A DNA stretch of 64,000 nt from Sporocytophaga myxococcoides DSM 11118 (GCF_000426725.1 NZ_AUFX01000012.1:145821-209820), one strand, 5' to 3'. Positions 1 to 9,285 are shown, counted from the stretch's first letter. Program-made: numbers and translations. Notes: generated from the letters alone by a model not told the origin.

Positions 1-1
1 C

Positions 2-580
2 AGGACATTAGGAGGTCAGTTTACAATGCACATCAATGCAGCATTTGTAATTGGGCTTATTCTTGCTTTCCCTTATACATTCTGGGAAATCTGGAGCTTT
101 ATAAAGCCGGGATTGTATCTGAAAGAGCAAAGCGCAGCAAGTGGTCTCCTGTTCTATGTAACTGTATTATTTGTTTCAGGGGTGCTTTTTGGTTATTACA
201 TTGTTTCTCCGATGTCTATTAACTTTCTTGCAAATTATTCCCTTGACCCAAGCATAGAAAACAATTTTGACCTAGCATCATATATTTCTACCCTTACTAT
301 GATGGTCCTCGGTAGCGGGTTGATGTTTCAATTGCCTGTGGCTGTATTTATCCTATCCAAATTGGGTGTAATGACTCCTGATTTTATGAGAACTTACAGA
401 AGGCATGCAATAGTTGTGATCTTAACAGTTGCAGCGATCATTACTCCTCCTGATGTTCTTAGTCAGATAATAATTTCTCTGCCACTTTTTGTATTGTATG
501 AAATAAGTATCTTTATCTCTGCTAGTGTAAACAAGAAGAGAAGGAAGAAAGAAGAAATGCAAGAGTTAACATACTCATAA
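2..580 (+). CDS. tatC: Sec-independent translocase TatC, 5'-truncated by the window edge
   Basis: Core membrane subunit of the twin-arginine translocase, which recognises RR signal peptides and exports folded proteins. The frame is open from base 2, so the gene starts upstream; the Met at 26 is internal. It reads ...GGQFTMHINAAFVIGLILAFPYTFWEIW, the conserved TatC segment before and within transmembrane helix 3. Three further hydrophobic stretches follow (LLFYVTVLFVSGVLFGYYIV, TLTMMVLGSGLMFQLPVAVF, and VVILTVAAIITPPDVLSQII with the late PPD motif). The C-terminus is a short Lys/Arg/Glu-rich cytosolic tail. About 190 residues are present of the 250-290 usual in the family. A strong hairpin terminator follows the stop. 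Confidence 0.93.
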   Translation, partial: RTLGGQFTMHINAAFVIGLILAFPYTFWEIWSFIKPGLYLKEQSAASGLLFYVTVLFVSGVLFGYYIVSPMSINFLANYSLDPSIENNFDLASYISTLTMMVLGSGLMFQLPVAVFILSKLGVMTPDFMRTYRRHAIVVILTVAAIITPPDVLSQIIISLPLFVLYEISIFISASVNKKRRKKEEMQELTYS

Positions 581-590
581 GAAATATTAA

Positions 591-625
591 GTCCTGCTTT
601 GTTAAAAAGCAGGACTTTCATTTTT
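591..625 (+). terminator. Rho-independent terminator after tatC
   Basis: A perfect 10-bp stem, GTCCTGCTTT (591-600) and AAAGCAGGAC (606-615), encloses a 5-nt loop and is followed by TTTCATTTTT. It separates tatC from rpiB. Confidence 0.85.
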
Positions 626-659
626 ATCAATATTTAGATAATTAAATATAAATACCCAA

Positions 660-1100
660 ATGATTAAAAAAATAGCGCTAGGTGGTGATCATGCCGGATA
701 CGCTTATAAAAAGGAAATAATAGCGGACCTTCAAAGCAAAGGTTACGAGGTAAAAGACTTTGGACCATTCAGTGAAGCTTCTGTTGACTATCCGGATTTT
801 GTACATCCATTATCTCAGGCAGTGGAAAGCAAAGAGTTTGATTTTGGAATTCTGATTTGCGGAAGTGGAAATGGAGTTGCAATTACAGCAAATAAATATA
901 AAGATATAAGAGCTTCGCTTTGCTGGACGAATGATCTTGCTGCGCTTGCGAGACAACATAATGACGCAAACGTACTATGCCTTCCTGCAAGGTTTATTGA
1001 GCTGGGAGATGCAAAGAAATTTGTTCAGACTTTCATCGAAACACCTTTTGAAGGAGGAAGACATCAGAACAGAGTTGATAAAATTAATAAATGCTATTAA
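660..1100 (+). CDS. rpiB: Ribose-5-phosphate isomerase B
   Basis: Interconverts ribose 5-phosphate and ribulose 5-phosphate in the non-oxidative pentose phosphate pathway. At 146 aa it has the normal RpiB length. The RpiB/LacAB hallmarks are present: GGDHAGY at residues 8-14, CGSGNG at 67-72 with Cys67 at the position of the catalytic cysteine, and His100 in ARQHNDAN, matching the ring-opening histidine region. The C-terminal R-H-x-x-R segment is also typical. The last 17 bases overlap the 3' end of the convergent membrane-protein gene. No RpiA-type gene is in the window. Confidence 0.95.
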   Translation: MIKKIALGGDHAGYAYKKEIIADLQSKGYEVKDFGPFSEASVDYPDFVHPLSQAVESKEFDFGILICGSGNGVAITANKYKDIRASLCWTNDLAALARQHNDANVLCLPARFIELGDAKKFVQTFIETPFEGGRHQNRVDKINKCY

Positions 1101-2511
1101 TGGGCTGTACTTTTTCGTATAGCCCTTCATCTACTTTTTTGTAAGCTGCCCCTAATGATGGAATTTTGGCAAATATCTTTTCTGCAAGATTACTTTTGTC
1201 AACAATAAAATCCGGTGAATCCCTTAAAAAGTCTCTGTATATCCCTGAAATATTTTCAAAGTTATTAAGATTGTCAAACCTTTTTTCAGCCAATTGCCAA
1301 TCAAGGTATGGTGTAGCAAGTGTATTGTTAATATACATCTCCGGAAATTTTCCCAAAACCAATACTTTCTTCCCTTTTATTCCGTCAAATGGACTTTGTA
1401 GCGGAGAAGCTACCATAGAGTTGATATTCCATGTTTTGTTGCTCATCGAAGCTTTTGATGAAAATATAAAACTTATCCCTAAGATGAAGATGATGGTTCC
1501 TGCAAAAAAGGACTCCGAAAACACTTTGTGTCTTATAAGGGAAAACATGTGAGAAGCAAAAAAAGCCAGCGCTGGCACAAATATAAAGGTGGAGGAGGGA
1601 GTCAGATTGTTTGATAAAGCCAGTGAAAATACCCCAAAAATTATCCAAAGCAACATGGATTTGATGAGATTGTACTGAAAATTAACATAACGTGAAGAGT
1701 TAGCTATAATGAAGAATGAGAAAAGCATCATTATTGCCGGGGTCAATAAAATTAAAATATAGAGCTGAAGGCTACCGTAAATAGTCTTTTTATAATTGAC
1801 AAAAGAAAGTACATAGTAGGTGACAAATTCAGAAGATCCGTTTTTAAGGAAATAGTAAGTCCAGGCAATCAAAAACGGAAATGCGAATCCTACAATTAAC
1901 AGAAGAAACTTTCTAAGATTCAAAACGCCAAAGAATAAGTACGAAAGAAATGCAAAGAAAAAGAAAAGCCCTAGTTGAATGCTAAATAATGCTGCAATTC
2001 CTATAAAAACTCCAGAATAGAGCATATGCTCTTCTTTCAGATCATTACGAAGCTGTTGGAATATAAGAAATAGGGCTATCAGCAGAAAGGTAGTTCCCAG
2101 CAAAACGGGAAACAAAGTATTAAAATCGAAGAATAAAGTAGCAAAGAGGAAATAGAACAGAGCCGGTAAGACGCTTCTGTCTCTCAGGGCTCCAACTGCA
2201 TTTAAGATTAAATTGAAGATAACGGCCTGGAAAATCACAAAAAGAGTAGATGTAATCCAAAGAGCGGTTTGGGATTTTCCAAAGATCAGATTCAGGAAAT
2301 AATAAATTGAAGATGCTAATGGCCCTGCAGGATACCAGATGTCTCGGTACATTGAAGTCGAGGAATTCAACTTTTCTCCTATTGTGAGCCAACTGATTTC
2401 ACTGAGAAGCAGAGGACTGCCATTTAGTAAGAATGACATTCTGATTATCAGAAATATAATAACTACAATCCCTAAGCGAAAGGGATCAAAAGTTTTGAAA
2501 AATCTAACCAA
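1084..2511 (-). CDS. Polytopic membrane protein, glycosyltransferase-39-like, function unknown
   Basis: A 475-aa protein with roughly ten to eleven hydrophobic helices through residue 360, then a soluble C-terminal part of about 110 residues. The first loop after helix 1 carries E38 and an RDIWYPAGPL motif, reminiscent of the acidic first-loop motif and proline-rich loop of the GT-C/PMT superfamily that uses lipid-linked sugars. I cannot see a decisive catalytic signature, so this is only a family-level suspicion. Start: the frame is closed by a TAA three codons upstream of a TTG at 2511, and no ATG lies nearby, so TTG is the likely start. The 3' end overlaps rpiB tail to tail by 17 bp. Confidence 0.7.
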   Translation of the reverse strand: MVRFFKTFDPFRLGIVVIIFLIIRMSFLLNGSPLLLSEISWLTIGEKLNSSTSMYRDIWYPAGPLASSIYYFLNLIFGKSQTALWITSTLFVIFQAVIFNLILNAVGALRDRSVLPALFYFLFATLFFDFNTLFPVLLGTTFLLIALFLIFQQLRNDLKEEHMLYSGVFIGIAALFSIQLGLFFFFAFLSYLFFGVLNLRKFLLLIVGFAFPFLIAWTYYFLKNGSSEFVTYYVLSFVNYKKTIYGSLQLYILILLTPAIMMLFSFFIIANSSRYVNFQYNLIKSMLLWIIFGVFSLALSNNLTPSSTFIFVPALAFFASHMFSLIRHKVFSESFFAGTIIFILGISFIFSSKASMSNKTWNINSMVASPLQSPFDGIKGKKVLVLGKFPEMYINNTLATPYLDWQLAEKRFDNLNNFENISGIYRDFLRDSPDFIVDKSNLAEKIFAKIPSLGAAYKKVDEGLYEKVQPINSIY

Positions 2512-2650
2512 GGCAAAAGATTATTTGTTAATTTTCGATTAAAACTTGTTAATTAAAACTAAGTTTGAAGTAAATATAACTACTTGTTCATTTAATGGAT
2601 ATAATTTTAATAATTTCCATTAAATAAATCATCCTTCATCGATACGGAAA

Positions 2651-3037
2651 ATGGACAGCAAAAGACAACAAAAAGTTTCCAGGCTAATACAAAAAGAAAT
2701 GGGCGAACTTTTTCAGAGAGACACCAAAGGGATATTTGGGGGAGCATTTATTACAGTTACACATGTAAAAATCAGCCCGGATCTTGGGGTTGCTTCAATT
2801 TATTTAAGCTTTCTGAAAAGTAATAATCAGAGTGCCATCCTTCAGAATATCAGAGAAAATACAAAGCAGGTAAGGAAAATGCTGGGGGAAAAGGTCGGAA
2901 AACAGCTTCGAATAGTTCCTCAACTCGTTTTTCATATCGACGATACAGTTGAGTATGCCGCTAATATAGATAAGATCCTTTCCGGACTTGAAATACCTCC
3001 GGCGAAAAAAGAGGATGGAGAAAACGAAGAAGAATAA
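2651..3037 (+). CDS. rbfA: Ribosome-binding factor A
   Basis: A small KH-fold protein that binds the immature 30S subunit and helps 16S rRNA 5'-end maturation. At 128 aa it is typical. The N-terminus SKRQQKVSRLIQKEMGELF, the central ITVTHVKISPDLGVASIYLSF block and the late LVFHIDDTVEYAANIDKIL block (the RbfA D-x-S/T-x-E-x-x-x-x-I signature) are all clear. The C-terminus is an acidic tail. It lies 19 bp upstream of the permease gene, so the two are probably co-transcribed. Confidence 0.95.
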   Translation: MDSKRQQKVSRLIQKEMGELFQRDTKGIFGGAFITVTHVKISPDLGVASIYLSFLKSNNQSAILQNIRENTKQVRKMLGEKVGKQLRIVPQLVFHIDDTVEYAANIDKILSGLEIPPAKKEDGENEEE

Positions 3038-3055
3038 TTTTAAATCCCTACAATT

Positions 3056-4282
3056 TTGAGTGTACCCTTTTTCATTGCAAGGCGCTATTTTTTATTTGGC
3101 AGGAAAATTAATTTTATCAATATAGTTTCTCTGCTCTCCATCCTTGTGGTTGCTTTTGTAACCATGTCTTTGGTGGTAGCATTAAGCGTATTCAATGGAT
3201 TGGAAAATCTTATCCGATCACTTTACAATACTTTTGATCCGCAATTGAAGATTTCTGCTGTACAGGGAAAATCTTTTACAGTTGACCATGATTTTCTGGA
3301 TAAGCTCAAATCCAGGGAAGGTATCGCCATTATTACGGAAGTAATAGAAGACAATGTGCTTGTCAAATACAAGGAAGATCAGATGGTGGTGAAAATGAAA
3401 GGGGTTTCCGACAGCTTTCTGAAGCAAAAGAGATTGGATTCCATGATTGTGGCAGGAGAGCTGAAGTTCCATGACAATGGAAAAGACTATGCGATCATTG
3501 GACGTGGAATTCAATATAACCTGGCTATATCTCTAAATAGCGAGATCAACCCTTTACAGGTATGGTATCCAAAAAATATTAAAGCTGTTGCATCTTTAAG
3601 TCCTGATAAAGTCTTTAGCAGAGAAAATATAAGGGCGGGAGCAGTCTTCGCAATTGAAAAGCAGTATGACGATAATTATATTTTCGTACCGCTGGATTTT
3701 GCTGAAAGGCTTCTGAACTATGGAAACAAAAGGACTTCTTTGGAGATAAAGATAAAAGATGGCTTTAAGATAAATAAAGTAAGAGATCAATTGAGAGAAT
3801 TGCTTGGAGAGGACTTTCTGGTACAGAACAGTGATGAGCAGCATGCAAGCTTGCTTCGGGCTGTTAAAATTGAAAAACTGTTTATGTTTTTTACTATTTC
3901 ATTTATCCTGGCTGTTGCATCTATGAATATATTTTTCTGTCTTACAATGCTTGCCATTAATAAGAAACGCGATGTTGCTATACTTTATTCATTAGGAGCA
4001 ACGCCAAATATGGTAAGGGCAATTTTTCTTACTGAAGGCGCTATGATTGCATTTACCGGAGCTATTTTAGGACTTGTCTTAGGTATTGGTCTTTGCATTG
4101 CACAACAACAATTTGGAATGGTTTCTATGGGTATGGAAACATCGCTTGTGGATGCATATCCAGTTAAAATGGAAGTCACCGATTTTATAAGTACTGGTAT
4201 CACAATTATTGTGATTACCTTTTTAGCCTCTGTAAGACCCGCAACCAGAGCCATTCAGGTAAGCATCAGGGAAAATATTTAA
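3056..4282 (+). CDS. LolC/LolE-type ABC transporter permease (FtsX family)
   Basis: A 408-aa inner-membrane permease of the lipoprotein-release/MacB-FtsX type. The N-terminal segment FIARRYFLFGRKINFINIVS plus a first helix (residues 22-46) is the LolC/E entry motif. A periplasmic domain of about 220 residues follows, then three helices near 275-300, 320-345 and 375-393, the last two flanked by the FtsX pattern KRDVAILYSLGATPNMVRAIF. It probably works with a LolD-like ATPase to release lipoproteins from the inner membrane; no ATPase gene is adjacent. Start: TTG at 3056, because the first in-frame ATG would remove part of the first helix. Lipoproteins in this window (MFP, LptC, 8763 gene) would be plausible clients. 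Confidence 0.87.
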   Translation: MSVPFFIARRYFLFGRKINFINIVSLLSILVVAFVTMSLVVALSVFNGLENLIRSLYNTFDPQLKISAVQGKSFTVDHDFLDKLKSREGIAIITEVIEDNVLVKYKEDQMVVKMKGVSDSFLKQKRLDSMIVAGELKFHDNGKDYAIIGRGIQYNLAISLNSEINPLQVWYPKNIKAVASLSPDKVFSRENIRAGAVFAIEKQYDDNYIFVPLDFAERLLNYGNKRTSLEIKIKDGFKINKVRDQLRELLGEDFLVQNSDEQHASLLRAVKIEKLFMFFTISFILAVASMNIFFCLTMLAINKKRDVAILYSLGATPNMVRAIFLTEGAMIAFTGAILGLVLGIGLCIAQQQFGMVSMGMETSLVDAYPVKMEVTDFISTGITIIVITFLASVRPATRAIQVSIRENI

Positions 4283-4293
4283 GAATCAGGACG

Positions 4294-4346
4294 ATTCAGT
4301 TTTGTGTATAATTATCTTCTCTTTTTCATTTCTAATAAAACTGAAT
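4294..4346 (+). repeat. 10-bp inverted repeat in the permease-helicase gap
   Basis: ATTCAGTTTT (4294-4303) is perfectly complementary to AAAACTGAAT (4337-4346), with a 33-nt pyrimidine-rich loop. It lies just after the permease stop and 31 nt before the helicase start. It could be a terminator-like hairpin or a structured leader; no clean T-run follows. Confidence 0.45.
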
Positions 4347-4376
4347 TTAGTATATTGTATACTTGTTTAATCCGAA

Positions 4377-7316
4377 ATGAAAGTCTCAACTGCCGAACCG
4401 TTCCAAATAATCTATTCATTGTTTGAGCATGAATACCTGGGGTATCTTTTTGAATCGTATGTGGTTCAATTGGATGCCAATGGAAGGCTTACGTTCAAGC
4501 ATCAGAATATTTCTTCAAAAAATGCAGAAGAGTTTTCAGCAGGTTTAAATGAGATAGATTTTAAACTGATACATCTTACCGATAGCATTCAACAGGATGC
4601 AATCCTTAAGAAGTTTTACAATAAAAAAGTTACTCCCGCTGAATTTTTCCTTAAAGTATATAATAAAGACAAGGGGGATGCCCTGCTTCAGGAAGCTATA
4701 GGGGATTATATTGAACACAGAAAGGCTGAAATCCTTGATTTGCTTCATGATAAAATGGTCTTTGAAATGGGTAACGATGGAGAATCGACCTGGAAGCGCA
4801 TTCATCTGGCTCCTGAGAAAGCTTCAGTATTATTTCATTTCATGAGGAATGAAGATAATACACACTATTTCCCGACAATTAAATACGAAGGAGAAAAAGT
4901 AGAATTCCAATATAAGAACGCCATCATCATTTGTAACTCACCCGCATGGCTATTGGTTGGTGATAAAGTCTACAGCTTTAAAAAAGACGTAGATGGCAAT
5001 AAGTTAAAACCTTTCCTTAACAAGAAATTCATAGTGGTGCCAAGGAAAATGGAAGATACCTACTATGAGAAGTTTGTAACACCGCTTATTGCAACTTTTG
5101 ATGTTCATGCTAAGGGTTTTCAAATCTTTGCAGAAGATTATGAACCGAAACCTGTTATTACATTTACCGAACTCGCTACTGCAGGCAAGAGCCTGAACCT
5201 ATTTAGCGCGGGCTCTGGTGATGTAGACGTGCAGGAAGCAGATGATTGTAAGATTGTATTTAACCTTGCTTTTCAGTATGGCAACTTTACATTCAATTCA
5301 GATGTCAATGGAAGCAATTATGTGAAAATGGAAAAGACCAAAGACTCTTATGTTTTTCATAAGGTGAAAAGGTCTATGGATTGGGAAAAATCAATTCTCG
5401 TAGAACTCAGAGATCTTGGCCTTGAGCTGAAAAACGGCAAGCTTATGCTTGAAAGGTTTGAAGCTTTTGCGTGGATGAATCGCTATAGAGATGAACTGGT
5501 AGCTAAAAACTTTGTTGTTCGACAGAATGTAAAAGATAACAAGAGGTATTTTGTTGGTGAAACCTCTATCAACTTAGAAGTTAAAGAAAACCAGGACTGG
5601 TTTGATATACATGTTACAGTAAAATTCGGTGATTTTGAAATTCCTTTCTTAAAACTTCGTAGTTACATTCTTAGAAAGAAGAAGGAGTTTGCTCTTCCTA
5701 ACGGAGAAATAGCTGTCATTCCTGAAGAATGGTTTACGCAGTATGCAGAGCTGTTCGCCTTCATGGAAGATCCGAGTGATGAGAATGATCTTAAGCTGAA
5801 GAAGCACCATCTTGCACTTGTACAGGAACTGCATAGTGGGAACCTGGCGAAGGTTACAATCAGTCAGAAGCTTGAAAAGCTTAAGGAGTTTGAAGAGATA
5901 GAAGACCATCCGATTCCTGAAGGGTTCCTTGGTGAACTAAGACCTTATCAGAAGGCAGGTTACAACTGGATGCAATTCCTTTATAAGTATAAGTTCGGTG
6001 GCTGTCTTGCTGATGACATGGGTCTTGGAAAGACAGTGCAAACGCTAGCTTTTCTTCAATCATTAAAGGAAAATGGTGCGACAAGCGCAACGCTGCTTAT
6101 AATGCCGACATCCTTGTTATATAACTGGGAAATGGAAGCACGTAAGTTTACTCCTTCCTTGAGAATATTGAACTATACAGGAACAGGAAGAGATAAGAAT
6201 GTTGAGCAGTTTGAATCTTATGATCTTGTTCTTTCTTCATACGGAACAGTTAGGATAGATATAGAGCATCTGAAGAATTACTATTTCAACTATATTATTC
6301 TCGACGAATCGCAGGCCATCAAAAACCCTGACAGCAATATTGCCAAAGCCGTTCGTGACCTCAAGTCTACTCACAGACTGATTCTTACCGGTACTCCTAT
6401 TGAAAACAGTACTATGGATCTCTGGTCTCAGATTACCTTTGCCAATCCTGGTTTATTGGGAAGTCAGTCTTTCTTCAGAAATGAATTCCTGAATCCGATT
6501 GAGAAGAAAAGAGATGATGTAAAGATCAAAAGACTATACTCTATTATCAAGCCATTTATCCTTAGAAGACAAAAGTCTCAGGTAGCAAAAGACCTTCCAG
6601 AAAAAATCGAGAATGTTAAGTTCTGCCGCATGACCGCTTCTCAGGAGGCGGAATATGAAAAGGTAAAATCAAGCTACAGGAACATGATCCTGGAGTCTAT
6701 TGAAGAGAAGGGTGTTGGAAATTCTCAATTCCTCCTGCTTCAAGGTCTTACCAAATTAAGGCAGCTTGCCAACCATCCTTTAATGGTTGATGAGAACTAC
6801 GAAGGAGATTCAGGCAAGATGGAGGATGTCCTTTACATGCTTGAAAATGCCATTAGCAAGAATCACAAAATACTTATATTTAGTCAGTTCGTAAAGCACC
6901 TTAGCATACTTAGAAAGTATCTTGATGAAAAGAAAGTCACGTATGCTTATCTTGATGGTTCTACCAAAGATAGAAAGGCGCAGGTTGACTACTTCCAGGA
7001 TAATGAAGAGGTGCGGGTATTTTTGATAAGTCTGAAAGCTGGTGGTGTTGGTCTTAACCTTACTGCTGCTGATTATGTCTTCATCCTCGATCCATGGTGG
7101 AATCCGGCAATTGAGGCGCAGGCAGTAGACAGAGCTTACAGAATAGGTCAAAAGAATAAAGTATTTACCTATAAGTTTATTTCTCAGAATACTGTAGAAG
7201 AAAAAATATTGAACCTTCAGAAGAATAAGTTAAAGCTTGCAGAAGAGCTTATCACAACAGAAGAAAGCTTTGTGAAGAACCTGTCCAGAGAAGATATACA
7301 ATCGATTTTTGATTAG
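4377..7316 (+). CDS. SNF2-family DEAD/DEAH helicase-like ATPase
   Basis: A 979-aa Swi2/Snf2 ATPase, a family of dsDNA translocases that remodel protein-DNA complexes. The helicase core occupies about residues 525-960: LRPYQKAGYNWMQFL (Q-like motif), Walker A DDMGLGKT, motif II DESQ within IILDESQAIKNPDS, motif III LTGTPIEN, then the C-terminal lobe with ILIFSQF, YLDGST, LISLKAGGVGLNLTAADYV and motif VI QAVDRAYRIGQKN. The first 500 residues are of the type found in bacterial RapA/SNF2 proteins and carry no motif I can name. No methylase or nuclease partner is adjacent, so it is not an obvious restriction or phage-defence gene. Expression is probably monocistronic. Confidence 0.92.
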   Translation: MKVSTAEPFQIIYSLFEHEYLGYLFESYVVQLDANGRLTFKHQNISSKNAEEFSAGLNEIDFKLIHLTDSIQQDAILKKFYNKKVTPAEFFLKVYNKDKGDALLQEAIGDYIEHRKAEILDLLHDKMVFEMGNDGESTWKRIHLAPEKASVLFHFMRNEDNTHYFPTIKYEGEKVEFQYKNAIIICNSPAWLLVGDKVYSFKKDVDGNKLKPFLNKKFIVVPRKMEDTYYEKFVTPLIATFDVHAKGFQIFAEDYEPKPVITFTELATAGKSLNLFSAGSGDVDVQEADDCKIVFNLAFQYGNFTFNSDVNGSNYVKMEKTKDSYVFHKVKRSMDWEKSILVELRDLGLELKNGKLMLERFEAFAWMNRYRDELVAKNFVVRQNVKDNKRYFVGETSINLEVKENQDWFDIHVTVKFGDFEIPFLKLRSYILRKKKEFALPNGEIAVIPEEWFTQYAELFAFMEDPSDENDLKLKKHHLALVQELHSGNLAKVTISQKLEKLKEFEEIEDHPIPEGFLGELRPYQKAGYNWMQFLYKYKFGGCLADDMGLGKTVQTLAFLQSLKENGATSATLLIMPTSLLYNWEMEARKFTPSLRILNYTGTGRDKNVEQFESYDLVLSSYGTVRIDIEHLKNYYFNYIILDESQAIKNPDSNIAKAVRDLKSTHRLILTGTPIENSTMDLWSQITFANPGLLGSQSFFRNEFLNPIEKKRDDVKIKRLYSIIKPFILRRQKSQVAKDLPEKIENVKFCRMTASQEAEYEKVKSSYRNMILESIEEKGVGNSQFLLLQGLTKLRQLANHPLMVDENYEGDSGKMEDVLYMLENAISKNHKILIFSQFVKHLSILRKYLDEKKVTYAYLDGSTKDRKAQVDYFQDNEEVRVFLISLKAGGVGLNLTAADYVFILDPWWNPAIEAQAVDRAYRIGQKNKVFTYKFISQNTVEEKILNLQKNKLKLAEELITTEESFVKNLSREDIQSIFD

Positions 7317-7324
7317 TAGAAGTT

Positions 7325-7445
7325 AAAGTTTAAAGCACAAAGCGAAAAGCACAAAGTTTGATTCCACCTGGAGATGTCATGCTGGCATTTCCCTGTCGAT
7401 AAGGTAGGCTTTAAAACTTTCCGCCTTCCGCTTTAAGCTTTCCGC
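7325..7445. repeat. Intergenic nested inverted repeat with AAAGCACAAAG units
   Basis: Direct repeats AAAGCACAAAG at 7332-7342 and 7346-7356 sit in the left half. AAAGTTTAAAGC (7325-7336) is nearly complementary to GCTTTAAAACTTT (7408-7420). Between them lies a smaller hairpin, GGAGATG against GCATTTCC, with one G-T pair. The right arm continues as a run of CTTTCCGC-like units that runs into the last codons of the convergent methyltransferase gene. The structure suggests a small non-coding repeat element or a bidirectional terminator. Confidence 0.5.
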
Positions 7446-8182
7446 TTACAAAGATATATCAGCTCATTTTCTCCCAGCCCATATTTTGCAGCTGCTAAAT
7501 TCCCCACTTCTTTGGCCAGGTCAATTATCGCTACTTCAAAACCACCATTTTTAAGCCTTTCAGGGAAGTCTTTTCCGTGTTTCCTGAAGATCTCCTGGTT
7601 CTCGGCATTCTGCATTCCAGAAGCCTCAAAAGTGGCTGAAAGATCCTCATAGATTTTTGTCATAATGATAACAGATCCATCAGGCTTTACTACTCTTCTT
7701 AACTCAGATAACGCTTTAAATTCATCAGGAACATGCCCCAATACGTGGCTGCAGATTATGACGTCAAAATGATTGTCCGGAAAGCCAATTGATTGTATGT
7801 CCACTTGTTGCATGGCAAGCTCAGGATTGATATCTCCTGAGATATAGGTGAGGTTTTTCCTTTTGCGGAATATTTGTTCCAGTTTGTATTCCGGAGCAAA
7901 ATGAAGTACACTTAGTTTATCATAAATAAAATTTGTTCTATCTCTCAAATAAAGATATAAAACCCTGTTGCGTTCAAGGGTGTTGCAGGATGGGCACACA
8001 GCATTTTGTCTTTTTACATTTCCGTGCGGAAGAAACTTTGTAAAATTTTTATTGCAGCAAACGCATGTTACTTTCGATCCTGAATAAAAGAAACCTCTTA
8101 TAAAGAATTTTGTATGATGAAGTTTTATCCTGGTTTTTTCGGAAAGGATAGTTTTGTAAATTTTCTTAATTATTTGCAGCAT
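7433..8182 (-). CDS. Class I SAM-dependent methyltransferase with zinc-ribbon N-terminus
   Basis: A 249-aa protein. Residues 40-75 hold CVCCNKNF...CPSCNTLERNR, a four-cysteine zinc-finger-like module often found before Methyltransf_11 domains. The Rossmann part follows: VLHFAPEYKLEQIF (a motif I variant lacking the usual GxGxG), YISGDINPE, an IGFPDNHFDVIICSHVLGHV block (motif IV region) and LRRVVKPDGSVIIM. The substrate cannot be told. Similar genes are common near sugar and polysaccharide genes, but none lies beside this one. Its last few codons (KRKA) are formed by the edge of the intergenic repeat element. Confidence 0.8.
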   Translation of the reverse strand: MLQIIKKIYKTILSEKTRIKLHHTKFFIRGFFYSGSKVTCVCCNKNFTKFLPHGNVKRQNAVCPSCNTLERNRVLYLYLRDRTNFIYDKLSVLHFAPEYKLEQIFRKRKNLTYISGDINPELAMQQVDIQSIGFPDNHFDVIICSHVLGHVPDEFKALSELRRVVKPDGSVIIMTKIYEDLSATFEASGMQNAENQEIFRKHGKDFPERLKNGGFEVAIIDLAKEVGNLAAAKYGLGENELIYLCKRKA

Positions 8183-8278
8183 TGGGCAAGGGCAAAAATT
8201 GAATCGTTAAGTTAAAGGATATTTATCAAAAACGAAGCATAGTGAATTGTCATGCCCAAATTTTAGCAATAGAAATTG

Positions 8279-8611
8279 TCAATTTAGATTTCTAAGAATA
8301 TCAGTTATAATTGGTGCTGCCACTTCAGATACAAAATGCTCGGTAAAGTAGCAAGAACTATTTCGAGAGGAATTTCTATATAAATACTTTGAAGGGTAGA
8401 TCTTGTATGGCTTACCTTGAAGGTTTTTTTTCAAAGGGGTAGCATCGTATTGCTGATGTTTATAAGCAGAACCTTCATAGCTGATTTTCCTTGAGTATAA
8501 AAAATCATATTGGTTTTTTATAAAATAATTATCGTAAATGCCTGAGCTTTGAGATTGTGCATAGCCAGCAAAAAATAAGCTTATAAAAATAACAGTTACA
8601 ATTTTCTTCAT
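8279..8611 (-). CDS. Small secreted protein of unknown function
   Basis: A 110-aa protein with a clear signal peptide (MKKIVTVIFISLFFAGYAQS, cleavage near residue 18-20). The mature part is rich in Tyr, Ser, Asn and Lys and has a single Cys near residue 87. No family is recognised. It is divergent from the lipoprotein gene at 8763, with 151 bp between them. Confidence 0.6.
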   Translation of the reverse strand: MKKIVTVIFISLFFAGYAQSQSSGIYDNYFIKNQYDFLYSRKISYEGSAYKHQQYDATPLKKNLQGKPYKIYPSKYLYRNSSRNSSCYFTEHFVSEVAAPIITDILRNLN

Positions 8612-8762
8612 TTTAGTAATAGTGAAATGCTTTTCTATAAAATATAAGTCCTTTACTAAAAGGTTGTAAGCCTTAATTCTTTATTTTACTATTTCCATTG
8701 TATATTTATTTACCTTAAATCTTTTTATCAGAATTTTTATAAAATATTAAAATTTAAATAAC

Positions 8763-9245
8763 ATGGATCCAACAAAACTTTCATTTTTTAAAAATTTACT
8801 TTTGTCTGGAATTATTTTTCTAACAATTGTTTCGTGCAAAAAAGATCCTGAAGTTACAGCCGACCACTATGATTTTGTCTTTGGAGTTTATAACTTTTCC
8901 TGGTCTACTTATGTCGATTTATATGCTGTGCGTAATGGAAAAGTCTATCCTGTTAATAAAAATGATTATAAGGGATCTGATGAATTTACATTCAGTGATA
9001 AACCATTATCCCAGGATAGATACATTATCTCGCATAAGCTAAGAAACAAATTTCCTGAATATCTAAGAAATTCAACGCAGAACGTTTTTGGGTGCCCGGG
9101 TTGTGGGGATCAAAGCACCATTTATGTAGAGCTCACTGAAAATGGCAAGAAAAGATCGTGGCAATTGGACGAGGGAAATAATGGTCAGAAGGATGTTGAT
9201 GAATTTGCTGGAGAAATTAAGAAGACACTCGAATTATTAAAGTAA
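8763..9245 (+). CDS. Putative lipoprotein of unknown function
   Basis: A 160-aa protein. A hydrophobic signal ends in LTIVSCKKD, a lipobox with Cys at about residue 28 followed by KKD. The mature part has a CPGCG dipeptide motif (residues about 115-119), which could bind metal or form a disulfide, and a QLDEGNNGQ segment. The ending ...VDEFAGEIKKTLELLK resembles small secreted proteins with a WD-x-x-x-x-P-x-x-V-x-x-F-x-x-I-x-x-I/L tail. No function can be assigned. Confidence 0.65.
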   Translation: MDPTKLSFFKNLLLSGIIFLTIVSCKKDPEVTADHYDFVFGVYNFSWSTYVDLYAVRNGKVYPVNKNDYKGSDEFTFSDKPLSQDRYIISHKLRNKFPEYLRNSTQNVFGCPGCGDQSTIYVELTENGKKRSWQLDEGNNGQKDVDEFAGEIKKTLELLK

Positions 9246-9285
9246 GATTTTATAATGAGTTAAATAAAGATGATTCGTTATTTCC

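Noticed and set aside
1166..1552. 128-aa plus-strand frame opposite the membrane-protein gene
   Set aside because: The minus-strand gene has consistent transmembrane periodicity; the antisense frame has none.
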